Assembly (NCBI GenBank): GCA_002363515.1
Contig: DEVX01000036.1
Span: forward strand, 1 to 7,016
DNA from: Candidatus Saccharibacteria bacterium UBA3225
GTDB taxonomy: Bacteria; Patescibacteriota; Saccharimonadia; Saccharimonadales; Saccharimonadaceae
Direction of reading: 5' to 3'
DNA: 7,016 nt
The position numbers and the translations under genes were made by a program. The notes beneath the pieces were generated by a model, which ran no database searches, had not been told where the DNA came from, and saw nothing but the letters and a program-made list of their open reading frames with translations. The stretch's first letter is position 1; each line of letters begins with the position of its first letter. Below are positions 1 through 5,929 of this stretch, piece by piece.

Positions 1-68
1 TTTTGAAAGTTATTGTGCAGAAAATAGGGGTGGGATTTTTTCTTGACGAGTAACGGAGAGTTATTTTC
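1..68. other. Left-edge non-coding stretch downstream of the minus-strand operon
   Basis: This 68-base stretch follows the stop codon of the last minus-strand gene. No convincing rho-independent terminator is visible for that operon: reading leftward there is no GC-rich stem followed by a T run. A short A/T stem around a G-rich loop with a T run lies at about 21-41 in the plus direction, but it is too weak to call. Plus frame 3 is open from the left edge to a TAA at 51-53, so the tail of a convergent gene entering from the left is possible but unsupported. Confidence 0.4.
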
Positions 69-500
69 TTATTTATTCAGCAATTCAACGAAATTAACGA
101 ATAATTCCTCGTCACCATCTTTAGTATCAAGATATTTATCTTTTAAATAAAGTATGCCACGATGTGCGTAGTCCTCGAAATTTCTAACCATATCCGTAAC
201 GTCCTTCATATTCTCAACGCTTTTATTTGCTTTTGTTGAGAAGTAGATTGCTGATATGTAGTGACGATATTCTTGGTACGCTGGGCCGTTTAAGTTAGCA
301 TAGCTAATAGTATCGGACATTTTTTCTTCTAGGCCTTTATCGTATGGAAGATTATTCTTAACGGCTAGCGCGGCTGCTATTAATAATAAATCTTTAGAAT
401 CAATATTTCTAAGTCTCCCGTCATGAGCTTTTATGGCATCTATAATACCTTTATCAGTCACGGTTGACCTAATTGTTGGCCATGTTACATCTTTTGCCAT
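69..500 (-). CDS. Small helical protein resembling Dnd system-associated protein 4
   Basis: This is the last gene of the minus-strand operon and encodes 143 aa. The ATG at 500 is preferred: an AGGAG (513-509) lies 8 nt upstream, and the start overlaps the ATPase stop as TAATG, a classic coupled junction. An upstream in-frame TTG at 524 would add 8 residues but lies within the ATPase gene and has no comparable site. The protein has no signal peptide or membrane segment and looks soluble and mostly helical. Its layout, a KDLLLIAAALA block at residues 36-46 and a late NFEDYAHRGI block at 107-116 before a Leu-rich acidic tail, recalls what I remember of Dnd (DNA phosphorothioation) system-associated protein 4. 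That family is found beside dnd genes and is of unclear mechanism. The assignment is by eye and moderate at best. Its place behind an SMC-like ATPase suggests an accessory subunit of the same complex. Confidence 0.8.
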   Translation of the reverse strand: MAKDVTWPTIRSTVTDKGIIDAIKAHDGRLRNIDSKDLLLIAAALAVKNNLPYDKGLEEKMSDTISYANLNGPAYQEYRHYISAIYFSTKANKSVENMKDVTDMVRNFEDYAHRGILYLKDKYLDTKDGDEELFVNFVELLNK

Positions 501-2431
501 TATTTTGTCTCCTCTGCGCGGCAAATGCCATCGTCGCCTTTAACTACTTTTATCTCTTGTCTAATTACGGCTGGGTTAAAGTATCTAGAAACCCTGGCGC
601 CCTCTTTAGCATACAAATATGTAATAAAGATTTGCTTCTTGTCAGACAATGATTCTACGCAACGAGTAATATCTTCAAAGTGAGACGTTTCGATACCAGC
701 AAATAGGTTGTCGACAAATAGTGGTGTATCGGAATAGCCAATATCATTTGATAGTGTTGATATAAGGGCTAATGCTAACGTTTTAGCTTCTCCAACGCTT
801 AATTTGCCGACTTTAGACTCAAATCCGCCCTTGTCTATGAAACTAAACGAGTAATTGTCGTCAAGAGAGATTTCCGCAAACTGAGTGTCCGGTAATATCT
901 TTTTAAACGATTCCCAAACACCTTCCTTAATACGCTCTTTGATGATTTCCTCTGTGCTTTCACGGAGTTCAACTAATAGATCGCGCAATTCCTTAATTTT
1001 ATCAAGTTCAGCCTCTAGGCTTTGTGCATCACCACCAGCAGAAGTCATAAGACGTTTTCTTTCGGCATATGATTTTTCGATTTCAGTCTTTAGCTGAACA
1101 ATATTATTGGCATACTCTCTACGACGAATTTGCCATTTCTCTATTTTGCCTTCAATCTCTCTCCTTCGTTCCTCAGGGTTGTCTGGAATATTCGCCTCAG
1201 CAGCGCTATCAATTTTCTCAGAGACGGCGTCAAGCTGCTCTTCTACGCTAATTTTCTTTTTGCTGTTTTTGTCACGGCTTTCCATTGCATCGCAAAGAAC
1301 GTAATAAGAAGCTTTTATTTGCTCTCTTAAGTCAGAGAACTCATTGATGCCATCTGCTAAGAATTTCAATCTATCAATCTCTTCATATTTAGCCTGTTGC
1401 TTATCCATAACCTCGATTTCTTTTTCGGTAATTTTTCTAAGACAGCAAGCACAAATCCCATCGCGTTTACTTTGGGCAATGATTTTAGGGTTGATAGGAG
1501 CAGGAATTTTTCCGGCTTCACGCGCAACACTTAGAGCCTCGGAGTATTCCGCAATTTCGTCTACTAGCAAAACTTTATAGAACGTATTATGCATACACTC
1601 CGTTATGCTTGCGTCATCCTTTGCTAAATCATCTTCCACGTCATTTAGCTGGCTCTTCCAAAAATCGCGTTGTTGAACTAATTCTCTTGTTTGCTTCGAA
1701 TTAACTAAAGCTTCTTTTAGCTTATTGAGTGCCTCTTCGTGTTCTGCTATTTTAGTCTTCGCAAGCTCTATGCCTTTCTCATTTTCGTCAACCATTTTTT
1801 TGTCATGTTCGATAATGCCGGCCAGCGATGTAATCTTCTCGTAATCTTTAGTGGCCTTACTAATAGTTTTTGCATAGTAACTCTCAGTCAAGTCTAAATG
1901 CTCAATGGCACTAGTTATAGTGTCCAATTCAGAGACTTTATAAACATTGGACTTCAAGCTATTGGTACTCTTATGGCCAAGGATTTCGTTGGAAAAATTC
2001 TCACTTAAGAAGAATAAATTCTTAATATTTTCTGGTAATACCTGTTTTATTATCGAATTAACTTCATACTCCGGCAGACTTCTGCCCGCGTTGCCAGTGT
2101 CGGAGATTTCTCTTGCTTCTAATACGCCAACATTATCAAACCCCGAAGCCGTACGTCTAAATTGGTAAGTATTGTCGTCGTTTTGGATTATTAACTTTAC
2201 TTCAGTAGTATCACCCTCATTGGCCCAGTTTGGCTTTACTTCTGGAGTAAACTCGACTCCATGGAATACAATGTCGCCATAGAGACACCAGTTAATTGCG
2301 TTCAGGATAGTTGATTTACCTGCGCCATTATCACCATAGATAAAGAATACCCCATTATCTTGAGAAAGATTAACTTCCGCGTTCTTATAGTTACGAAAAT
2401 TATTAAGAATAATGTTTTTAATACTAATCAT
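500..2431 (-). CDS. Zinc-hook SMC/Rad50/DndD-like ABC ATPase
   Basis: This 643-aa ABC ATPase has split nucleotide-binding halves joined by coiled coils. An N-terminal 'MISIKNIILNNFRNY' strand leads to Walker A GDNGAGKST at 33-41 and the INWCLYG block at 46-52. Coiled coil covers about 190-270 and 335-505. A Cys cluster, CACC at 327-330, sits near the middle like a Rad50/SbcC/DndD zinc hook. The signature motif is LSVGE (544-548). Walker B is PLFVDNLFAGI (570-580), with Asn after the Asp instead of the usual catalytic Glu, as in DndD-type proteins where that Glu is also absent. Proteins of this shape clamp or translocate on DNA and control nuclease partners in repair and defence (RecF/SbcC, DndD, Lamassu LmuB). 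The start overlaps the preceding gene by 8 nt and has GGAG 6 nt upstream. The length is near that of DndD. Which subfamily it belongs to is uncertain; that it is an SMC-like ATPase is firm. Confidence 0.95.
   Translation of the reverse strand: MISIKNIILNNFRNYKNAEVNLSQDNGVFFIYGDNGAGKSTILNAINWCLYGDIVFHGVEFTPEVKPNWANEGDTTEVKLIIQNDDNTYQFRRTASGFDNVGVLEAREISDTGNAGRSLPEYEVNSIIKQVLPENIKNLFFLSENFSNEILGHKSTNSLKSNVYKVSELDTITSAIEHLDLTESYYAKTISKATKDYEKITSLAGIIEHDKKMVDENEKGIELAKTKIAEHEEALNKLKEALVNSKQTRELVQQRDFWKSQLNDVEDDLAKDDASITECMHNTFYKVLLVDEIAEYSEALSVAREAGKIPAPINPKIIAQSKRDGICACCLRKITEKEIEVMDKQQAKYEEIDRLKFLADGINEFSDLREQIKASYYVLCDAMESRDKNSKKKISVEEQLDAVSEKIDSAAEANIPDNPEERRREIEGKIEKWQIRRREYANNIVQLKTEIEKSYAERKRLMTSAGGDAQSLEAELDKIKELRDLLVELRESTEEIIKERIKEGVWESFKKILPDTQFAEISLDDNYSFSFIDKGGFESKVGKLSVGEAKTLALALISTLSNDIGYSDTPLFVDNLFAGIETSHFEDITRCVESLSDKKQIFITYLYAKEGARVSRYFNPAVIRQEIKVVKGDDGICRAEETK
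509..513 (-). promoter_or_regulatory. Ribosome binding site deciding the start of the 143-aa gene
   Basis: The minus strand reads AGGAG, within a longer AGAGGAGA, 8 nt upstream of the ATG at 500. It lies inside the end of the ATPase gene and favours the ATG over the upstream TTG at 524. Confidence 0.75.
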
Positions 2432-2615
2432 TTTCTTCTCCAGTATTAGATATGCCGTGCATAATCTCTTTTATTTCCTTTGGAGCATCTGCGTCCCAAT
2501 CACGCTCACGATTAATATGTTCCTTGTACAGTATTGACTTTAGAATCTTTTTATTATCTTCACTAGTATCTAGGTTTTCAAGGGCGACTTCAATATTTTT
2601 ATTCAATATTTCCAT
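2424..2615 (-). CDS. Very small acidic protein of unknown family, between helicase and ATPase
   Basis: This gene encodes 63 aa from the ATG at 2615. A perfect AAGGAGG (2631-2625) lies 9 nt upstream of that codon. The in-frame ATG at 2624 directly abuts the same site, which leaves no spacer, so it is unlikely to be used. The gene overlaps the helicase end by 17 nt and the ATPase start by 8 nt, so it is wedged in and probably translated by coupling. The protein is charged, acidic and predicted by eye to be helical, with a notable RDWDADAP stretch at 39-46. It has no cysteines, signal or membrane segment. I do not recognise the family. Its position between an effector-like gene and an ABC ATPase resembles the middle component of ABC-three-component systems, although those I recall are usually larger. 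It could equally be an adaptor or a DNA-mimic-like regulator. Reality as a gene is supported by the ribosome site and spacing; function is unknown. Confidence 0.8.
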   Translation of the reverse strand: MEILNKNIEVALENLDTSEDNKKILKSILYKEHINRERDWDADAPKEIKEIMHGISNTGEEND

Positions 2616-4740
2616 CAATATCATCCTCCTTATTTGTTAAATCCAACTCCTCTTCTGTAAATGTCATACCTATTCCCCCTACGATATCGTCGACCTCCTC
2701 TCGCGCAGATTCGGCATTTTTAGCTAACTCACAGAAGAATTTTGCTCTTATAACTTCGTTTCTCACAAGATTTCTAGCAATCGTTCTTTCACTAACGTCT
2801 GAAAAACGCATATTACTTGGTGGTAGAACGATGAAATCATAAATATTTGAATGTGTTTTTCCGCTTTTCTCATCAAGGCGCAGAACGCGGCCTAGTCTTT
2901 GGACGTATTCTCTAGGATCTGTGTTGCTGGAGATAAAATACGCATTCCGAGCGGAAGGTATATCGACACCTTCATCTAGACACTTAATCGCTACAATGGC
3001 GTTAATATCCTTCCTGCGTATCGCGTCAATTATATCCTCCCTAGTGGCCAAATCTTCTTCGCCGGTAAACTTCGACGAAACGATATTATACTCTAATAAG
3101 GTCTTCTGGACTTTTTCTAGCATTTCCGAATTATCTACATAGAATAACGAGTGACTAATTGGTCCTATCTTCTTATTTTCCGCTATAACGCCACTCAATG
3201 CTAGAATTTTGTTTTCTGCATTTTTCTTTATTCTTGCTCTTTTTAATAATGCATTTAGCTCACTATCTTTATATTGGTTACCCATAGCACTATAGCGACC
3301 AATTTCCTTGCTAATTCCACAATAGTCTTCAAACTCATCTATGGTTAAATGAACAGGTTTTACATAATAATTATACGGAACGAGGAATCCTTCGTGGATA
3401 GCTTTTTCAAGAGAGAAAATATATGGATCGTCTCCAAAGAATGCTGTTACAATCTTACTTTCTTCTGGCGCCCAAAGCCTGACTGGTGTTGCGCTCAATC
3501 CTAGCCTATACTTGAAAATTTCATCCGACAAGACAGCCATCGCGCGCTCTGTAACTAAATTATGCATTTCATCTGCAAGAAAAACCATATCATCAGTACC
3601 TATGCGTCTAATCTTACTGACAAAATCCTCATTTGAAAGGGTTACATATGGAACAAGGATAGCAAAATCAGTTTTTAGACCCATCTTAAGCCTAATAGTT
3701 AGATCGCTCAGTTCTTTTCGCCAATCATTATCCACGGAGGAACTTGCAACTATGATTTTTAAATCCTCCCCGAAATTAGACAACAGTTCACCGCGCCATT
3801 GAACCAGTAGCGAGATTAGTGGCACACCGACAACGCAGTGGAGAGAGCCATTATCTTCGCGAAACTGCTTTAATGCGCTGACGGTTGTAAAAGTTTTACC
3901 AGTACCGGTAGCCATTTCAAATATTGAAATATAATTTGAATTCTTCCAGTGGGCAATAGCGTCTTTTTGATAAGGTCTGAGCTGACGCGTTCTTGGCTTA
4001 TCACCACCTCCGTATAGTTTTACATTCTCCTGTTCGTAGATTCTTTTCTTAATTTCTTCAATGGTGATGTCAGGTTCCAATGTCTTCCTGATAAGGCCTT
4101 CAGACTCAGCTTTATCTAGCGTTAGAACTTTGAAACGATTGCTCTCATCATCCCAGTAAGTCTCGAATTTTTTCTTGTCAATCGCGCAGTAGGTTGCTTG
4201 GACTGGTTCCCAATCTTTGAATACCTTAAACTCTTCAATATTATTAATCCATCCGTTTGCCGTTTCATTATTTGAGCCACTAAATGAGACCGAATCTCCA
4301 AACGAATCCGTTATGATGCCAATTTTCTCATGGAATATTCCGTTACCTTCTCTAACTGCAGCGACTTTCATTTCAAGCATGCCAGTTGAATATAAGTACA
4401 TAAAAAGCTGTAGATAATTGTAATCCAATTCGTCATGGACACTATCAAGAGTGTAATCGTCTAGACATCTTGAGACATTGGATAGCTTCGTGGATTCATT
4501 TATCGCATCCCACGTTTCATCTTCAACACATACGCTTGTTATTATTCTAATTTTGCAATTATTTTCAACACATTTTCTAAAGCCCCGTGCTGCAATCGCA
4601 AAAACCTTAGGAGAAAAAAAGCCGGTTACCCGGTCATATTTTACAGCACACTCAAGTACTGGGTTATAAAAACTATCCAGTAAATCCTTTCCGTCGTCCG
4701 TAGAGTACGCCGGAAGAATATCTACGTCCCGCAATTTCAT
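2599..4740 (-). CDS. PLD-nuclease/superfamily-2 DEAD-DEAH-type helicase fusion
   Basis: This 713-aa protein starts the minus-strand operon. Its N-terminal third (about 1-180) is a phospholipase-D/HKD-nuclease-like domain, with H137, K139 and D145 in FHEKIGIITD (136-145) followed by VSFSGSNNET (151-160). The rest is an SF2 helicase: LRPYQKDAI (254-262), Walker A MATGTGKT (276-283), ADEMHN (389-394), SAT (416-418), motif V KCLDEGVDIP (586-595) and motif VI QRLGRVLR (614-621). The domain pair corresponds to HKD-family nuclease plus SSL2/XPB-like helicase, common in restriction-like defence loci and close in kind to helicases called Dnd-system restriction enzymes. It likely unwinds or translocates on target DNA with ATP, and the PLD part may cut or bind it. 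The start is fixed: a TGA lies in frame at 4753-4755 and no other start codon follows until ATG 4740. There is no Shine-Dalgarno, fitting a leaderless message. All helicase motifs are intact. Confidence 0.95.
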   Translation of the reverse strand: MKLRDVDILPAYSTDDGKDLLDSFYNPVLECAVKYDRVTGFFSPKVFAIAARGFRKCVENNCKIRIITSVCVEDETWDAINESTKLSNVSRCLDDYTLDSVHDELDYNYLQLFMYLYSTGMLEMKVAAVREGNGIFHEKIGIITDSFGDSVSFSGSNNETANGWINNIEEFKVFKDWEPVQATYCAIDKKKFETYWDDESNRFKVLTLDKAESEGLIRKTLEPDITIEEIKKRIYEQENVKLYGGGDKPRTRQLRPYQKDAIAHWKNSNYISIFEMATGTGKTFTTVSALKQFREDNGSLHCVVGVPLISLLVQWRGELLSNFGEDLKIIVASSSVDNDWRKELSDLTIRLKMGLKTDFAILVPYVTLSNEDFVSKIRRIGTDDMVFLADEMHNLVTERAMAVLSDEIFKYRLGLSATPVRLWAPEESKIVTAFFGDDPYIFSLEKAIHEGFLVPYNYYVKPVHLTIDEFEDYCGISKEIGRYSAMGNQYKDSELNALLKRARIKKNAENKILALSGVIAENKKIGPISHSLFYVDNSEMLEKVQKTLLEYNIVSSKFTGEEDLATREDIIDAIRRKDINAIVAIKCLDEGVDIPSARNAYFISSNTDPREYVQRLGRVLRLDEKSGKTHSNIYDFIVLPPSNMRFSDVSERTIARNLVRNEVIRAKFFCELAKNAESAREEVDDIVGGIGMTFTEEELDLTNKEDDIDGNIE
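2625..2631 (-). promoter_or_regulatory. Strong ribosome binding site for the 63-aa gene
   Basis: The minus strand reads AAGGAGG here, a full match to the anti-Shine-Dalgarno sequence. It lies inside the last codons of the helicase gene. Its spacing of 9 nt to the ATG at 2615, against 0 nt to the ATG at 2624, decides the start. Confidence 0.8.
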
Positions 4741-4746
4741 ATCAAT

Positions 4747-4775
4747 ATTATATCACAACCATAACGGTTTTTCTA
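4747..4775 (-). promoter_or_regulatory. Extended -10 promoter giving a probably leaderless helicase mRNA
   Basis: On the minus strand TATAAT occupies 4752-4747 and is preceded by TGA, forming TGnTATAAT, an extended -10 element. With a 17-nt spacer the -35 would be TAGAAA at 4775-4770 (4 of 6 matches to TTGACA). Six bases separate the -10 from position 4740, so the expected +1 falls on the A of the helicase ATG. The motif match is seen directly; the start point is inferred. Confidence 0.65.
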
Positions 4776-4784
4776 GTGGTAGAA
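4771..4784. repeat. Short perfect inverted repeat over the helicase -35 region
   Basis: TTCTA (4771-4775), a 4-base centre GTGG, then TAGAA (4780-4784) form a perfect 5-bp inverted repeat. It overlaps the predicted -35 of the helicase promoter, a position suited to an operator. A short repeat like this in AT-rich DNA can occur by chance. TTCTAG recurs at 4808-4813. Confidence 0.4.
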
Positions 4785-4789
4785 GCGCA

Positions 4790-4811
4790 AGAATAGATCT
4801 GGTATTATTCT
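4790..4811. repeat. Inverted repeat enclosing the only intergenic GATC
   Basis: AGAATA (4790-4795) and TATTCT (4806-4811) are perfect inverted arms around a 10-bp centre. The centre starts with GATC (4796-4799), which is part of the palindrome AGATCT (4795-4800). The element covers the expected -35 region of the methyltransferase promoter. It is a candidate protein-binding or methylation-sensitive site; function is inferred. Confidence 0.4.
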
Positions 4812-4822
4812 AGATTTGGAAT
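4794..4822 (+). repeat. Imperfect 12-bp direct repeat, 17-bp period
   Basis: TAGATCTGGTAT (4794-4805) and TAGATTTGGAAT (4811-4822) match at 10 of 12 positions and are spaced 17 bp start to start. The second copy runs into the -10 box TATAAT. The pair could be tandem operator half-sites or a partial duplication of the promoter. Only the first copy carries GATC. Confidence 0.45.
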
Positions 4823-4827
4823 ATAAT
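4799..4827 (+). promoter_or_regulatory. Promoter of the GATC restriction-modification genes
   Basis: A perfect TATAAT lies at 4822-4827. No good -35 is seen 17 bp upstream (CTGGTA at 4799-4804), so the promoter may be weak or activator-dependent. The predicted start, near 4834, leaves a leader of about 18 nt. The likely ribosome site is GAGG at 4844-4847, 4 nt before the ATG at 4852. Confidence 0.55.
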
Positions 4828-4851
4828 AGTAAGTGGAACAAGTGAGGTAAA

Positions 4852-5916
4852 ATGAATTATATTTCTGCAAAAGAAACTGCTACAAAATGGGACATCTCTC
4901 AACGAAGAGTAGCTACTCTATGCTCTGAGGGACGTATTATCGGTGCTATGTTCGTCGGTAATTCATGGATAATTCCATGCGATGCCGTAAAGCCAATAGA
5001 CGCACGAACAAAAGCCGCATCCTTAATTAATAACGAAGCAAAGCCATTTCTGAAATGGGCCGGCGGAAAAGGACAACTACTCAAAGAAATCGAGCAATAC
5101 TACCCTTTCGCCAAAGATACTACTATAACAAAATACGCAGAGCCGTTCGTTGGCGGCGGTGCAGTCCTATTCGACATCTTAAATAAGTACGAACTTCAGG
5201 AAGTTTATATTAGTGATATCAACGCAGAACTAATAAATACATACACGATAATCCGAGACGATATCGACGCACTACTAGACGTTTTAGGGCGATTTGAGAG
5301 CGATTACCTAGCATTAGATAATGATGGACGCAAAGAAGCCTATCTCGCCAAACGTGCGCGATTCAACGAGCTTAAGAGCAAAAAAGAAAATGGAGTCGAG
5401 CTAGCCGCCCTGATGATATTCCTTAACAAGACTTGCTTTAACGGGTTATATCGCGTAAATCGCAAAGGCGAATATAACGTGCCAATGGGTGCATACAAGA
5501 ATCCGCTTATCTGCAACGAGCATAATTTAAAGGCAGTATCTAAGAAACTACAGAACGTGAAGATAGTATGTGGCGATTATAAGGAATCCGGTGATTTCAT
5601 AGACGATAAAACGTTTGTCTACTTTGATCCACCATATCGTCCACTAACACCGACCGCCAACTTCACTTCCTACACAGAGGGTATGTTTGACGATAAAAAC
5701 CAATTAGAGCTTGCAAAATTCGTTCAAGAGCTAGATAAAAAAGGCGCCAAGATAGTCGCAAGTAATTCCGATCCAAAAAATACCAATGAAGACGATAACT
5801 TCTTTGACGATGCCTACGCAAAACAGAATATCAAGCGCGTATCCGCAACACGCATGATAAACCGAAATAGTGACAAACGCGGAAAAATTAACGAATTATT
5901 AATATCAAATTTTTAA
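4852..5916 (+). CDS. dpnM: Dam/DpnM-family adenine-N6 methyltransferase with N-terminal helix-turn-helix
   Basis: This 354-aa protein methylates adenine N6, very likely in GATC, protecting host DNA from the neighbouring nuclease. Residues 1 to about 50 form a MerR/excisionase-like winged-helix DNA-binding segment (ISAKETATKWDISQRRV, then a GNSWIIP wing at 36-42). The catalytic D12-class domain follows: KWAGGKGQLL (68-77), EPFVGGGAVLF (97-107) for S-adenosylmethionine, SDIN (121-124), the recognition-side NKTCFNGLYRVNRKGEYNVP stretch (192-211), catalytic DPPY (259-262) and a C-terminal KRGKINELL (342-350). Plain Dam/DpnM enzymes are about 270-290 aa, so the extra length is the N-terminal HTH. 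It is separated by only 13 nt from the endonuclease gene and reads in the same direction, so both share a transcript. The HTH suggests it may also regulate its own promoter, as shown for some cytosine methyltransferases with N-terminal HTH; here that is inference. Confidence 0.95.
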   Translation: MNYISAKETATKWDISQRRVATLCSEGRIIGAMFVGNSWIIPCDAVKPIDARTKAASLINNEAKPFLKWAGGKGQLLKEIEQYYPFAKDTTITKYAEPFVGGGAVLFDILNKYELQEVYISDINAELINTYTIIRDDIDALLDVLGRFESDYLALDNDGRKEAYLAKRARFNELKSKKENGVELAALMIFLNKTCFNGLYRVNRKGEYNVPMGAYKNPLICNEHNLKAVSKKLQNVKIVCGDYKESGDFIDDKTFVYFDPPYRPLTPTANFTSYTEGMFDDKNQLELAKFVQELDKKGAKIVASNSDPKNTNEDDNFFDDAYAKQNIKRVSATRMINRNSDKRGKINELLISNF

Positions 5917-5929
5917 AGAAAGGAGCAAA

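Noticed and set aside
21..41. Possible terminator (A-rich arm, G-rich loop, T run)
   Set aside because: The stem is only a few A-T pairs and points in the plus direction, where no gene is proven; it does not serve the minus operon.
1..53. Possible 3' end of a plus-strand gene (frame 3 open to TAA at 51-53)
   Set aside because: Only about 16 codons are visible and another frame is also open; there is nothing to recognise.
501..524. TTG at 524 as the start of the 143-aa gene
   Set aside because: The ATG at 500 has AGGAG at ideal spacing and a TAATG junction; the TTG lies deeper in the ATPase gene with no comparable site.
885..2168. Several plus-strand open frames of 60-78 codons inside the ATPase gene
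   Set aside because: They lie opposite a protein with full ABC ATPase motifs, have low-complexity Ser/Leu-rich translations, and lack ribosome sites; they are antisense shadows.
2616..2624. ATG at 2624 as the start of the small gene
   Set aside because: It abuts the Shine-Dalgarno with no spacer, whereas the ATG at 2615 has 9 nt.
2452..4669. Plus-strand open frames of 62-96 codons opposite the small gene and the helicase
   Set aside because: The minus-strand helicase has a complete motif series; the opposite frames have no domain, promoter or ribosome site.
4899..5084. Minus-strand 61-codon frame opposite the methyltransferase start
   Set aside because: It overlaps the HTH and motif X region of a clear methyltransferase and has no supporting signals.
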